NCBI GenBank assembly: GCA_022453515.1
Contig: JAJNNY010000017.1
Location: 620,001-684,000 of the forward strand
Direction: 5' to 3'
Source of the DNA: Astrocystis sublimbata
Lineage: Eukaryota; Ascomycota; Sordariomycetes; Xylariales; Xylariaceae
Length of the DNA: 64,000 nt
The notes beneath the pieces were generated by a model. That model ran no database searches. It was given only the letters and a program-made list of their open reading frames with translations, and was not told the origin of the DNA. Shown in pieces: positions 47,310 to 59,880 of this stretch (its first letter is position 1; every line of letters starts with the position of its first letter). The position numbers and the translations under genes are program-made.

Positions 47310-48098
47310 AGGATATAGACAGAGAGAAAGAGGAGCGCAGGAAGTTGGAGAGCCAGCGAGAACTTGTTGCTTCTGGAATGTGTATTTTGCGCACCCAACC
47401 AGGTGCGTCTGTCTTTATCGGTAATGATTATTCTGCATTGAGTGTCGGCCTGTTGCGTATAACACGGGGATTGACGGTGAAGACAAATCTCTCTGGCACA
47501 AATGAACAAATGTGTAATGACGTCCAATCGTGTCAATCGAATCGATTATGGAAAATGGAGTGCAGTCTGACTAAGGAGAATCAACCCTCCCTTTTGAGCC
47601 GTAAAAAAAGCTACTGGCTCAAAATGGACTTGATGATCGATCCTTTGGTGCTGCTCGTTTGCAATCAACTGCGGGAATAGTCAACTGGCACCAATCACTT
47701 CCTTAGCCGTTAATATATAGAATACTCGTGCAAAGCCCTGATGTTGAAAGACATTTAACTGAATTAGCTAATTAGCCCTGAAATGTAGATATTTACAGGC
47801 ACTTATGATACACAGTTCCAACATATAGTTTGGCCGTGTTGTTATCGACAAAGCCGGCCCGATAATTGAGATCCTAGCAATGTCTATAAAACCGGTCGAT
47901 GTGCCAACATCACATCCAGCTGTCTTCAACACGTAGTGATCATGTCCCAAGGACGACTCGTGCAAACCATTTCAGAACTCCTCGATTACCCTTGGAACGC
48001 CCATGTGAGAGGTATTGAGTCTTCTCTTCCCTAACCATTAATTTGAATACATTGACTTGGCAGACCAACAAATATATGGTCGATAGCTCAGTGCCTGC
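47310..48098. other. Convergent intergenic region
   Basis: About 0.79 kb between the dioxygenase and GH72 stop codons, with both 3' UTRs. A plus-strand open frame of 124 codons (47306-47680) overlaps the dioxygenase end and is not supported as a gene. Confidence 0.55.
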
Positions 48099-49794
48099 TT
48101 ATAGTAGCAGGGTTCCAACAAGGGTAAAGATACCGGCGATACCGGTCACGTAGAGGACGTTCATATCCATAGGGGGGGCGGGACGACCAGTACCGCTGTC
48201 GCCAGATGAAGTAGCAGTGACCTCTCCGGAGCCTGGCTTGGCTGTGCCGGTTGAGGCGCCACCGGCGTTCTGAGATCCGCTGCCAGTCAGACCTGGGCCG
48301 TCACCGGCACCATCCTTCATGAACTACAGCAGTGTGTCAGCATTATCAAGCAAAACGAAGGGAGGGTGAACATACCTTCTTAGCACCATCGGGCATAGCG
48401 GGCAGGGAGCTCTCGCCCCAGTCACCAAGATCCCAGATGCTGTCCATGGTGGGGCAGGGTACCGATTTAGAGGTCGCGGTGAAACCACCATCACCAGGCG
48501 GGGAAGGGTACTTCTTCAGGGCTGCTTTGAAGTTGTCAAAGTCGCTGTCTTCTTTGACCGAGTCGGAGCTGCCGGAAAGTTCGACAATACCGAACTTGTT
48601 GCCTTCGCGGCTGTACTCGTACAACAGGCCTCCAGAGTAGACACCCGACATTTGCTTGCTCATCAGGGCGCTGAGCTCCTCGAAATCGCGCGTGTTGTCG
48701 GTGCATCCCCACTCGGACAGGAAGACTGTAGAAGTTGACGTCAGCGAATGTCACTGCTGGTCATTCGAGCATTCCCCAAAGTTGGACAGATTCTTCGACG
48801 TCACAGATGGTTGACTCAAAAGGAGAAATCAACTTACTCGGGATACCGTAACCGGTGAAGTTCTTGACCTTCTGGTCCCAACCGGACTGTTGGAAGGAAG
48901 AGGGAGCACACCAGGAGTAGTCGTTCTATTTTGAGCTCGTGTTAGCAGATTGTGTCCTAAATGATTTGACCGTTATGGCATCAAGGGGCAAGCAAGCCAC
49001 TCACGAAGGCGAAGAAGTCGCTGCGCTCGTCGTCACTACCGCAGTTGAAGTATTCGGCTGTCTGCATGCGGTTCTCGCTGACGTCGGCGGCCGAGTAACC
49101 GACAGGAATCTTTCGGTAACCGCGCGAGCCAATGTACTGTCGCATGTCACGGGTAGTGGCCTTGACAAAAGGCGCAGACTTGACTGTCTTGGGCTTGTCG
49201 TTGATGACCTCGTTGCCAGAGAAGAAGGCGAGGGTGTTGTCGTACTTGGCGAACTCGTCAATGGTGGCGAAGACGCTCTGCAGGTAGACGTCGTTGTAGG
49301 AGGGCTCGGGCTCTTCGCGGTTGATGGAGTATTTGGGGTTGTTCACGTCGAGGACCAGGTATATGCCGGCATCGTTGAGCTCTTGCATGCAGTCCTTGTG
49401 GTCTTTGGAGTTGTCGACCGAGTAGACACGGATGGCGTTGACGCCCAGGTCCTTGAACCTCTTGATGTCGCGGGTGCAGATGGATTTGTCGGCCAGGGGA
49501 TCGTCGTTAGCGGAGGAGCCGCCTGGCTGATAATCAATGCCACGGACGTAGAACCGTTCCTTTCCGGCCCAGAACGCTGTGTCGATGTGTCAGTCCCTAG
49601 GCACGTGGTATTTCCCTTGCTTGCATGCATGCATGCATTGGCTTCGGATCGGAGATCTTACCGTTGCCCGAGGCCGTGACGGTAGGGAGAGACGCAGCTC
49701 GGTTAGGCAGCTGCTTGTCCGTGAGGGTCGGGCCGGCGCAGACAGCATCGGCGGCCACCAGGGCGCTTGCCGCTGCCAGTGCGAATGAACGCAT
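48099..49794 (-). CDS. gel: GPI-anchored 1,3-beta-glucanosyltransferase, GH72 (GEL/GAS type)
   Basis: Elongates cell-wall beta-1,3-glucan by cutting and re-ligating chains at the outer plasma membrane. Exons 49794-49662, 49576-49005, 48925-48838, 48725-48376 and 48323-48099 give 455 residues. A signal peptide (MRSFALAAASALVAADAVCA) comes first. The acid/base Glu167 lies in FFSGNEVIND and the nucleophile Glu269 in IFLSEWGCTDN. FYVRGIDYQPGGSS and NAIRVYSVD are family motifs. A Gly/Ser/Thr-rich stalk and a hydrophobic tail (MNVLYVTGIAGIFTLVGTLL) form the GPI signal. There is no CBM43 module, as in Aspergillus Gel1-type enzymes. A (GCAT)4 repeat lies in intron 1 at 49623-49638. Confidence 0.95.
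49623..49638. repeat. (GCAT)4 repeat
   Basis: Self-complementary tetranucleotide repeat in intron 1 of the GH72 gene. Confidence 0.85.
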
Positions 49795-52489
49795 GGTGTG
49801 GTCTTGGTCTGAATTACGGTTGTTCCGGGGATTAGGTGGTTGGGAATACGATTCCGTCCAAATCTACGAGGCGGTTTTGGTGTTCCAGAAACAGCAACGG
49901 AATCTGCCTGTCGAGTAGTAGAGCGACAGCCGGAAAGGAAAACAGCAGCAATAGCGAGTGAACTGCTCGATTTCTCGACAGCAATAACGAGCGTGAGAAA
50001 AGTTGAAACTGGGGGAAAAGGGGAATGTGGAAGACAAAGACTGGAGGGAGAGCAGGACAAATAAACACGTGCGAGATCCCCTGAGCACGAGCACGTCGAT
50101 CTGACCAAACAATTGGAAGTAAGTAGGCGAGTAGGTACCTTAGGTTACTTGGTGGTAGGCACTTGCCCATTTCTACTATGGGGGCAGTACCTAGGGCAGG
50201 CGCGCATGAGTCGTCGCATTAATGCACACCTACCTGGCTCGCCTGGCAGTCGTACACGCGCTGGTTTCCAGTGGAGGTGGGCGTGTCCGCAGCAAATTGT
50301 GGGTGTAGATCGACGTCATGGCAATGTCCGGAGCAGGTACGGGTGGGTCCTGCATCTGAGAGACTGAGCAGGCGCTCTCGGTGCTGGACATTGGCTGGGG
50401 AAAGCAAAGGAGGGGGGCGTGAAACATGGAAGTTGAGGGGCAAGTAAACAAATCGGATTGAGGTACGTACCTAACAGGGATGCGACATCCAATCCAATCC
50501 AGATCTGCTGCAGCGCCGCCTTGTACATTCATTCGGTCGGTAGCTCTGCCCAATTCCCAATGTTGACACTCGACAGGCTCGGCAGCACAGTCAGATCGAG
50601 ACCAAGATCTCTCGATACCCACATCTGCACAGCGCCATGTATGTATGTAGTGGCTCAATGTTTGTTGAATTGAGGTTTGTCTCTTACAACTCCTAGGTAG
50701 ATGCCTACCTAAAGTACAGGTAAACAAACATCTGCAGGGTGTATATACTATGCACGTATTTATTGTGCCTCAGTGGCTCATTAAGCTTAATTTAAAGCCG
50801 CACCTTCGCGTGTGCGGGTAGGTTAGGTACTTGGTACCTACCTACTCGACATTTGCCATTGTGCTCGTGTTGCAAACTGGATGGAGGATGCACTGCCACC
50901 ACACGCACCACATGCACATTTTCAAACCACGCCATGGCTCGCCATGCCACTCATTTGTTCGTATAGCGATCCGCGCCGCCAATCAGCGCAGTTTCCACGC
51001 CGTCCTTGCATCAAAACCTTTAACCCAAGAATGGCAGTAGGTATGTATCTGATTGGCTGATTCGTATTTCATACCCGGGAGTATTTGAATGCTTTCTCAC
51101 ATAGGCAACCGAGAACTAAACACACAAATATCCTGCTTTTCTCGGTAGTACATAGGTACTACCACTTACCACCACTTACAACGTTATCAAAGTTCGTCTC
51201 ATCCTCCCTCGCTTTCCACTATTGGCTCATCTGAATTTTCAAGTGATGACGACATTGTCATCTACCGAGCGGATGAAAAACACCGTTGCCAAGCGATAGG
51301 GGGCGCTTCCCCCGGGCATCCAGGTGCACACCAAACACTAGAGTTTCAGGCACGAAACAGGAAAGAACCAGAGATGCCAGACTCGCCAGACTCGCCAGAG
51401 GCTGCCGCTGCCGCTGCCTTGCTTAGCACGGAACCCTCCCGTTCCCGCCAAGCTTGTCCAATTGCGGGAAATCTTTGACGTGATCGCCCACATCTGAGAT
51501 TAAATATTCCGGGGCCAACTGCAGAGGCTCGAGTGGCAGAGGCCCTAGAAATAAAGAGTGGAGATCGACTAGCCTCAATTAGCAAGATCAAAGGAAGGAT
51601 CTCTGGTGTACGCGTACGCATTACAAGCCACCATAGCTAAGTGCGCTCGCTACCTAGCCTTATTGGAATAGGGTCTATGACATTCATTTACGTACCGTCA
51701 ATTGACAGACACAGCGGTATGTTTGGAAATCGTATACTACGTAGGTATCTCTTGCTGTAGTAGTGGTTTATATATAATTATCTGACCTGCATCAGATAGA
51801 GGGGAAGCAAGTAAGGGCGTGATAAAGGCATAGTGTCTATCTTATCTGGCCGGCTGGTTAACTTGGGGGACTGGGTGCTGGTAATCTGGTCAAGCCAAAC
51901 CCAGTTCTCTCAGAAAAGTCCTGTCTCGAGCACGCAGTATGAATATGAAGTACGAATGGAATGTTTATGCGTACACAGACAAGCCTCTGATCTTCATTCT
52001 GTCTAAATGGGTTCTATAATCAGATTATACGCAGCATATACAGCCTATTCGACAGGAGGGAACAAACAACCTCGAAATCGTGAATCCCTCACTCCCCATG
52101 ACACCGAACATTGATATGTCGATAAGCCCTACTGTATTGGTACGATAACATCGCAGCATATGGTGACTTCTATCTCGACATCGCAATCCATCCTCTATAA
52201 GCCGCAGACATCATAGAATCCGCTAAAGTGTGACGCTACACAGGATTAACAGCCACACGAAGGATGCTCAGAAATGGCTACCAATAGCAGCGCTTCCGGC
52301 GTCTGACCTTGGGGCCAATCGTCCCAGGCTGGAGTCAAGTTGCGCAAGCGGACGCTGAACGCGGGCGTGCCATGATCAACTTTCCACGATGTGTCAATCG
52401 ATATGACCGTGTCTCTTAGCTAGTTCTATCCTCTTCTGATGCATTCTGCACCCCCTCGGCCTCTATAGGTCCAACTTTCGGCTTTGGAG
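49795..52489. promoter_or_regulatory. Long divergent intergenic region, GH72 / aspartic-protease-like gene
   Basis: About 2.7 kb, the longest gene-free stretch here. The left end should carry the GH72 promoter and leader (CT-rich on the minus strand, 49830-50060). CCTAGGTAGATGCCTACCTA-like motifs occur near 50693-50711 and 50835-50845. Open frames at 50230-50727 and 51346-51621 (both minus) have no domain and are probably chance. Confidence 0.45.
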
Positions 52490-54196
52490 ATGGCCTCGAT
52501 GACTTTGTTTGCCTATTGTGTTCTTACATTATGCGGGCTATTGGAAGCGCAGGTCGTCCAGCTTGGATGGACTACCAACTTCGACAATCTCCCCGGAGAA
52601 CATCAAATAGGTCGAAATGGCCCCTGGCAAGCCTTATCACTGACTGTCGGAGCGGTGAGATTGACATGATGACCTCTACTAGATACCTTGACCAGACTTC
52701 GCGAGAAGTTTTACTAATGCAACCGGTGTACGCAGGAATCTGGGTTTACGGTTGACGTGTGGCCTACAGATGGGTCGATGGTATACATTGTGGCAAATAC
52801 AACCAAGGGTGACAATGCCATCGAAAGGTCACCATCGTCGCATAAACTTCCATTCTTTAGCAAACCTGACTGGTCCGTCTACAATACGACATCCTGGAGT
52901 TATGGTTACGAGGAACACATAGCTATCTCGACCCACACCAGCAGACCAATATCTTTCAATTACTCCCTTGCAGTGATCAATGATTCTACAATTACTCTGT
53001 CTAACGGACATGATTACACGAACAATGTCGGTGTTCTGGGACTCGGACCCCAACCAGTAAACAGTCCTGATTCAGGGGATCCTATCACGGGCAAACCAAC
53101 CTTACTGGAGCAGCTCAAGGCTTCTGGTACCATATTAAGCGCCTCATTTGGCATGCACATGGGCAGTGTTCAGCATAAACAACCAGGATCCCTTATTTTG
53201 GGTGGCTATGAGCAAAACCGAGTATTGGGGGACGTCGGCATCTTCGATATCGACGACTCAGGCTCCCCTCACATCTTCTTGCTTGATGTCATATTGGATA
53301 CGCAAGTTGGCCACTCTCCTTTCAACAATGCCAGGATCGGCAGTGTGTTTAAAGGATTCGACGACAACTCCTACGAAGCTAATGTAACAAAACTTCTAGG
53401 TGGCACCCAAAGTTCAGCCCTTGTGCGGCCTGTCCCCTCCGTCCCCTACATCTATCTGCCCCCAGGGACCTGCGAAACGGCTAGTCAGTATCTCCCAGTC
53501 ACCTGGAACGACAACCTAGGACTATACTTGTGGAATCAGAATGATACTCAGTACATAAAGATTGTTGATTCACCAGCCTATATGGGCTTCATCCTAGCGG
53601 ATAGAACTGCGTCGAACATAACAATCAAAGTCCCTTTTTCCCTACTTAATCTCATGCTCGAACCGCCTCTAGTTGACGAACCAGTCCCGTACTTCCCCTG
53701 CAAGGCTCTTCCCCCTTCCCCAAATCAGGTTTTTTGTCCCCTCGGCCGAGCGTTTTTGCAAGCGGCCTTTTGGGGAGTCAATTTTGATACACAGAAGATA
53801 TTCATAGCACAAGCTCCCGGCCCAGAAATGAATCTGTCTGTGATCAAGACATTAAAGTCGGACGACACAAGCATTCTATCGAACCCCATTTCGACGTTCG
53901 AAAAGAGCTGGTCACGTCATTGGAAAGTAGCTGACTCAAAAACCGGCTTGTCCAAGACTGCTATTGCCGGTACCGTTGCCGGTAGCATAGTAGTTGGTCT
54001 ATTAATTGCTGTCACGGCCTCTTGGGCCTGGCGGGGGAGACGCGTACGGCAGACTCGGTACTCAGAGGACACTGCCGAATTATTGGAGCCTCTCAACGGG
54101 GACGTCGGCTCTTCGGGGAGTTTATATGAACTTGAAGCAAGTCCACAAACATTGGACAAGAGCGATCCCATGCCACATGAATGTAAATACACGTGA
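52490..54196 (+). CDS. Membrane-anchored aspartic-protease-fold protein, catalytic motifs degenerate
   Basis: Two exons (52490-52654, 52736-54196) give 541 residues. A signal peptide (MASMTLFAYCVLTLCGLLEA) is followed by a pepsin-like (A1) fold region with many N-glycosylation sequons. VGVLGLGPQP and PGSLILGGYEQNRVLGDVGI are the family's characteristic strands, as is FWGVNFDTQKIFIAQA near the end. A transmembrane helix lies at about 462-485 (AIAGTVAGSIVVGLLIAV), followed by a 55-residue cytosolic tail. The first catalytic site reads WPTDGSMVY rather than a DTGS-type motif. The second lobe reads VRPVPSVPYIYLPP, with no Asp where active relatives have one. It is probably a pseudo-enzyme or surface receptor-like protein. 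The intron has a CTAAT branch site. Confidence 0.78.
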
Positions 54197-54747
54197 CCCC
54201 TGTTCAAGTTCGCTCCATTCTTCCCAACCTGGCCCATAAAGCTTGTAAAATGCTAACATTTGATTGTCTACCTAGTGATGGTCCCGGTTGTGGTACACGA
54301 GGCCCCTGGAGACTCGATAGCTTCTTGTAAACAAGCCTCTTCACCTCGAGAAGAGGTTTGACTACCATAAATATGTAGTGTGGCACATATAGCTTAGTAA
54401 ATTACATCGACAAGCTTACTTGAGGCTGTTTGATGCTTTTTCTCAGGCGCTAGACAGCTACCGACTTTGCGCCAAAATGAAGCAAGATACATAACTTGAA
54501 ACTTTATTCTCTATCAAGGTCTATGGTCTTGATAAATGCCTACTTCTCTCTCGAAACAGGTTCACTCTGCAGCAAGTTCGGAGCAATTCCTTCCATGAGG
54601 CAGACATTAGAGCATCCGGAAATGAGGTGATAGAAAACCTCTTCTCTATTGACCGGGCAGTAAACCCTTGCACTTCATTTCCGTTCACAATAAGTTAACT
54701 AATTACACCTTTTGATTGAAAATAGTAGATTTTTCTACAAGTACCCT
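54197..54747. other. Convergent intergenic region
   Basis: About 550 bp between two stop codons, with 3' UTRs only as far as I can see. Confidence 0.55.
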
Positions 54748-56592
54748 TCACTCTTCCACTTTCCTCCTCTTCCCCCAAGTCCAATGGGCCCGCGGGTCTT
54801 CCGCCAGCACCCTCATAGCCCGCGCATCGCCCGACTCGGGCCCCTTCTCGAGACTCAACTCCTCCCCCGCCCGCAGCGCATATTCTTTCGAGCGCGCCTC
54901 GTCCCCGAAAAGCGCCGAGTTGAGCGCTGCGCGGGTATATGCTGAACCGAGATGGCCGTGCAGCCCTTCTTGCTCGTGGAGCGCCACGTACTCGGCCCCG
55001 GTGTCGGCGTTCACCTTGACCTCTTTGAAATTGTTCAGGTCGGCTTTCAGTTGGTTTATACGATGGAGACGCTTGTCGGACTGTGATTAAAAAGATAAGT
55101 AAGTTAGGTCAGCTGAATGATCAAGGTACTTGTAGGTGAGGTGAAACAAGGTGAAGAGATTCTGATGCTTTGGTTGCAATTGTTGAGGCATGGTAAACAA
55201 CAAATAATAACAACGTATTAACACCTAGTCTTGGTAATAGAGAGCCCCTGAAACCCAGATTCGCGAGTAGGTACGGATTGTGAGGAAGCAAAGCAAACTC
55301 ACTGCTGCCGTCTCGTTCTTGGGCAACCGACACAGCGCACACCCGCACTCGAAGCCCCAGGTGCGAATGCGCTCTTTCCGCTCTTTGGAAGGCAGGAAGA
55401 CATCGATGTAGCTCACTGTGAGCTCTTCGCCTTGCTGTATGTTGCGAGACGCAACGGCGGTCATCGTTGCATTGGTGATGCGGTAATGGACACTATGACA
55501 TTTCAATCAATCATTGACATCTTCGCACACCAGGCCATTTCTCTGTTCTTCTATCTTCCTCATTACTCAAATTGAAGGTCGGAAAAGTAATAAGACTGAT
55601 AAGACGGGAAAAGGGACCATGCTAATCACTATAGGTAGGAGACTCACTTTGGCCGACAATCGTGGTTCAACCTCGCCACGTCGGGATAGCAACCTAGGTG
55701 CCCTCTCCCTGCCTCACCGGCGCCATGGACGAAGAACTGGAAGCTGTTCGTGTCGATCTTGTCATGTATGTTGCGGCCCATCTGCGCTAGGAAGGCATCT
55801 CTGCTGCTCTTGGGGAGTCGGGAGAGGGCGATTTCATACACTTTTTACAGCGCCCGCAAGATTAGCTACGATGGGTGTGGCCTATGATGGATTATAGTAA
55901 ATACGACTGACATGGCAGATCGACTTACTCATGTCCCTGACCCCAACCTCCAGTTCCGCCAGCGCATCCATCTGCGCGACCAGTGTCGGGTTCCTAACCA
56001 TGAGGATCTCACCCTTACTTCAACAGCTGGAATTAGCCACTGGAATCTAGAGGAAATGAAATGTATAAATATCGAGAGTTTGCATGTGTCTCAGAGGTAC
56101 AGGTTCTCCGGAGGGCAGTCTATACCCCTGAGACTTGCCTCAAATAATAAGTGACTCGGGAGTTGCATACGCAATCGAGCGATTCGAGAGGAGCCCAATG
56201 CCCTTCCCATGCATATGCTCTTCGAAAAATGGCGGATCCACGCCACTCTCCTCGTCCGTGTCGCAATCAAATGTGTACTCTCTTATGATGCGCGCATGCC
56301 GTGGGCTTGTGATAAGTGCGCTGCCTCCCGCCGGATTGGAGAACACACACGTATTGTTGACACAATTCTCTGGATCGCTCCATCCTGTCGATGTTGGGGG
56401 AGTCGAAGGGGGCAGAATGAGTTTTCGAATGAAGTCTGGACTTGCGCATGCTGGTGGTCGCAAGTTTTGGAGACTCGGGCTCCAGGGACAGGTTTTCGGG
56501 AGTGGTGGTGGCGACCTTGTTGTCGTCGCCGCCGCCGCTACTGAGAAGATGCCGAGGGAGTGATAAAAGATGAAGGGTATGGAAACGAGCAT
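54748..56592 (-). CDS. SET-domain protein with N-terminal signal peptide
   Basis: Five exons, 56592-56171, 56017-55929, 55840-55648, 55492-55303 and 55080-54748, join in frame to 408 residues. The start is the ATG at 56592, giving MLVSIPFIFYHSLGIFSVAA, a clear signal peptide or anchor. A Cys-containing region (TCPWSP, PPACASP, ENCVNNTC) precedes the SET domain. SET motifs are HGKGIGLLSNRSIAKGEILM, the NH motif ARLNHDCRPNVHYRI (completed by splicing), GEELTVSYIDVFLP and a post-SET-like WGFECGCALC. SET proteins normally methylate lysines; the substrate is unknown. Splicing at GTATGC (56170) and at AG just before 56017 is needed to reconstruct the SET-I part and is the least certain junction. 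Confidence 0.8.
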
Positions 56593-57347
56593 ATTGAGGA
56601 AGGACACAAGTACAATGGTATCCCTATATATGATATAACAGGAAAGACAGAACGGCGAGAAAGTGCTGGTGCTCTCCCGCGCTTCGTATGGAAAAGAACG
56701 AAGTTATGAGAGCAAAGGACAAGACTGACTATGCTGGCATTTGGAGACAAGGGCAACATGCTGTTGAACCGATTGAATTTTGATCTATGTGTCCAGATTC
56801 GAGATGATATCATTCGTTACCAAGCGTAAGGGAAACACTATACATTTTGCCTAAGATCTGGACCCAGTCCAGTCGACCCAGCACGGTGCAACGGCGGCGA
56901 CGATTCCGCCTATCTTCAAGGTCTTATACTCCCGATTTGGTATAGCAAAAAGCGAAATACATGATTGATATGCTGAAGCACATGGCACAAGAAGACGCTA
57001 GCTCTTCCTTACTTTGCCTTTTCATATGATAGATTTGACTTGAGACTGTTATGATCATGCATGGTCAGAGGATGATTGGTATCATACGGGCGAAGTGCAG
57101 CCAATGAAATGCTTTTTGATAGTCAAATGCGAGCATATAGACGTACAACCAACGCATTGTAGACTTTTGTCTTATTTACAACAGTCCATATCTATACTAG
57201 GTAAGCTACTACATATATCAATATATAACGGCCACGTTGGGCCAATCCAATCGCTATACAATGTTGTGCCACAGCTCTCATGAATGCCAAGAACAAGCGT
57301 CCTATGATAGTCAACTCAAGTGCCTAAGTTAGGGTGTGATTGACTGC
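56593..57347. promoter_or_regulatory. Upstream region of the SET gene
   Basis: About 755 bp between the SET gene start and the BZZ1 stop, both minus strand. Expected to hold the SET promoter and the BZZ1 3' UTR. No other gene seen. Confidence 0.5.
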
Positions 57348-59757
57348 TCAAGCAACCTGAACGTAGCTCGCCGGCACGCTTCTCGTTGAGCCGCCCTTCT
57401 CTACCTCGACCCAGCCGTCCCCCGGATCCTCTTTAATGAGCACGAAGCGCTCCCCTTCAGTCATGCTGTGTTCCGTCTCACTCTGTGCCGAATACTCGTA
57501 CAGCGCGATTACGTATCTAAGCACCTTTGCCCCACGCCGAGGCGCAACGGCCGGTCCCTTCTTCTTGACTACCGGCGCTGATGCACCAATGGATGAGCCA
57601 GAGTTAGAGTAGGTAGATTCGGGACGAGTTTGGGACGACCCTGTGTCCTGAGGTGCGATGGGCGACGCGCTGATTTCGAGGTAAGTTCCAGGTACGAGCC
57701 CTTCCTTGTATCCTGCGCGGACCTTGACCCAGCCAGATCCATCTATAAGTGTGAGTCAGCACATATCGCGCATGTAGAGTCGGGCCCTAAACATACCATC
57801 TGGATCTACAATGGTCACATCCTGGCCCGCAGACACGCTGAGCTCGCCGTCCCCGCCCGCCTCAAAACCATAGAGCACCTTGCCTCTCTGTTCAGTCGGT
57901 TTGGAAGCGAAAGAGCCGTTCACCGAGCTGCCTGGAAGCTCACTGATATAGGCAGTTGGGGGCGGTGCAACCAGCCTGGGTTTCCTAGCGGTAGGCCTGG
58001 GAGCACTTGGGAGCTCAGGGGGGGTGGCGGCGTCTTCGGAAGCGCGTGGATTCGCCGCCTGCCCGCTAATGGACCGATGGGCGCTGGCTGCGTACCCTGA
58101 ACTCAACGAGTTCATCGTGTTGGACCGAGTCAGATCGGGCAACTCGGCAACATGATCGGGGGTGGCAGTAGCGGGTGTGAGTAGTGTTCCCGTGGAAGCT
58201 TGACGTTCCACTTTCATCTTCTTGCGCTCCTCTTTCGACAGTTCCCCAGGACATTCGGCTGGGACTTTCATCTCGCATTTGCTGTGGCAGGTATAGCCAC
58301 AATCTCTACAGTCGAAGCCCTTTGCGGACAAGCCCCATATCCGCTCACCGCACAGATCGCAGTTGGTCGGGATCTTAAAGGTCTGGCCTTTAAAGTTGTG
58401 ATTCTTGGCGCCCAATGTGACGTCTCCAACCATGGACGTTATGGTGGACGTCTCAACTTCGGCGGTCAAGCGCTTCCGGTCAACCTGGTGCAGATCTTCT
58501 TGCAGGGCAAAGAGATGGTTGACGACGACAACCTCGTCCTTCTGTTCGGTTCCATCGCGAACCCTCTGCTTCAACCGCTTTACCGACTCAACTTCCCTCC
58601 TTTTCGTGTCGACCTCTCTCCTCAGGTCTCCCAATTGACTCTTTGATTTATTGAGAACGTTGCGCAGGAAGATCTTGGCTGGCTCGTCCGTCACCATAGC
58701 ATCATCGTCGTGCCAGACGGGGCTGGGCTCGAACATCTTGTCGGGAGGCTCATTGAAGCCGCCCATGTTGTGGCGTATATACATCATGGAGTCTAGGTGT
58801 GGCTGGTTGCGAGAAATCTCCTGGGACAGATGGTCGACCATGGTGTTGCACTGGGTCAGCATCTTGGACTCGAGGGTGGCGGCCATGGTCCATATCGAGT
58901 TGAGCTTCATGGTCTTGAACTCGGACAGGTCCTGCAGACTGTCCATGACCTCGGGGATGAACTCGTGGTAGTATTTCTCCTTCTGCTTGTTGGTGACGTT
59001 GATGGCGATGAGGTAGGTGTTCTTCATGTTGTTCATCTCATGGAGCTGCTGCTGGTAGTTGCTCTGGGCCTTGGCCTTGTCGAAGGAGCTCTCGGACTTC
59101 TTGCGGCGGCTCTCGACCTCCTGGCAGACGGTGTCGTACTTGCCCTTGACCTTGCGCAGGTCGTTGTAGGACGAGTCCCTCTCGGCCTCGAGCTTGGCGG
59201 CGTACTCGGCGTGGCGCTTGCGCAGGTCCTCGAACTTGGTGGCGTAGTATTTGATGGGGTCGGCGACCTTGTGTATCAGGTCGTTGCCGTAGCGCTCGTG
59301 CTCGTCGGCTCGCGCCTCGAGGGTGGTGAGATGGGTGTTCCATATGGTCAGGGAGGCGCTCTCGAGCGAGCCGGGGGTCATGGTGGGTGTGTCGCCGACA
59401 CTCAGGCTCGTCGACTTCTTGGTCTTCTTCTCGAAATACTTCTTGGCAAGGGCGTTGAGCCTGGCGCTGTGCTCCTTCTCGAGGACGCTGCGTTCTCGGT
59501 AGAAGTTCTGGATGTCGTCGAGCCAGGCGATGCCGTTGGCGACCCAGACGTTGGCGGGTTTCAGGCCATCCTAGAGCGCGAGAGGTTACGTGTCAGTGGT
59601 CGGCCACGATGCGCATCTGCTCTCCTCCTCCTCCTCCTCCCCACGATGGCATGAGGGCATGGGGACATGGGGACATGGGGACATCGGGCGCGGCCAGGCG
59701 GCGACTGCTCACCTTCAGCTCGGCACCAAAAGTGGGTGCCACGTCCACCTCAGCCAT
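57348..59757 (-). CDS. BZZ1: BZZ1-like F-BAR / C1 / double SH3 actin regulator
   Basis: Binds membranes and activates Las17/WASP-Arp2/3 actin assembly at endocytic sites. Exons 59757-59713, 59570-57797 and 57742-57348 give 737 residues. Order: F-BAR domain (about 5-260, starting VDVAPTFGAELKDGLKPANV), coiled coil, a C1-type zinc domain at about 406-455 (HNFKGQTFKIPTNCDLCGER, then CRDCGYTCHSKCEMKVPAEC), a Pro/Ser/Thr-rich linker, SH3-1 (GKVLYGFEAGGDGELSVSAG, about 580-630) and SH3-2 at the C-terminus (YVIALYEYSAQSETEHSMTE). This is the exact fungal Bzz1 architecture. Intron 1 holds CTC and GGGGACAT tandem repeats. Confidence 0.94.
59622..59684. repeat. Tandem repeats in BZZ1 intron 1
   Basis: A (CTC)n tract at 59622-59640 is followed by three tandem GGGGACAT units at 59661-59684 (plus-strand reading), both inside the first intron of BZZ1. 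Confidence 0.85.
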
Positions 59758-59880
59758 GCCGGAGGCAACAGGAGCAACGACAACCTTGCTTGCACGGTAT
59801 GGGCGAGGGACGAGGTATTATTGACGATGCAGGACGGCGGAACAAAAGCGCTGAGGTTGCGCGCGTGGGCGGAGGGGCGG

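Noticed and set aside
48078..48115. tRNA-like TAGCTCAGT followed by AGGGTTCCAAC
   Set aside because: The spacing is too short for a tRNA and there is no acceptor or anticodon stem; it overlaps the GH72 stop codon.
50230..50727. 165-codon minus-strand frame in the GH72 upstream region
   Set aside because: Cys/Thr/Arg-rich, chance-like composition and no motif.
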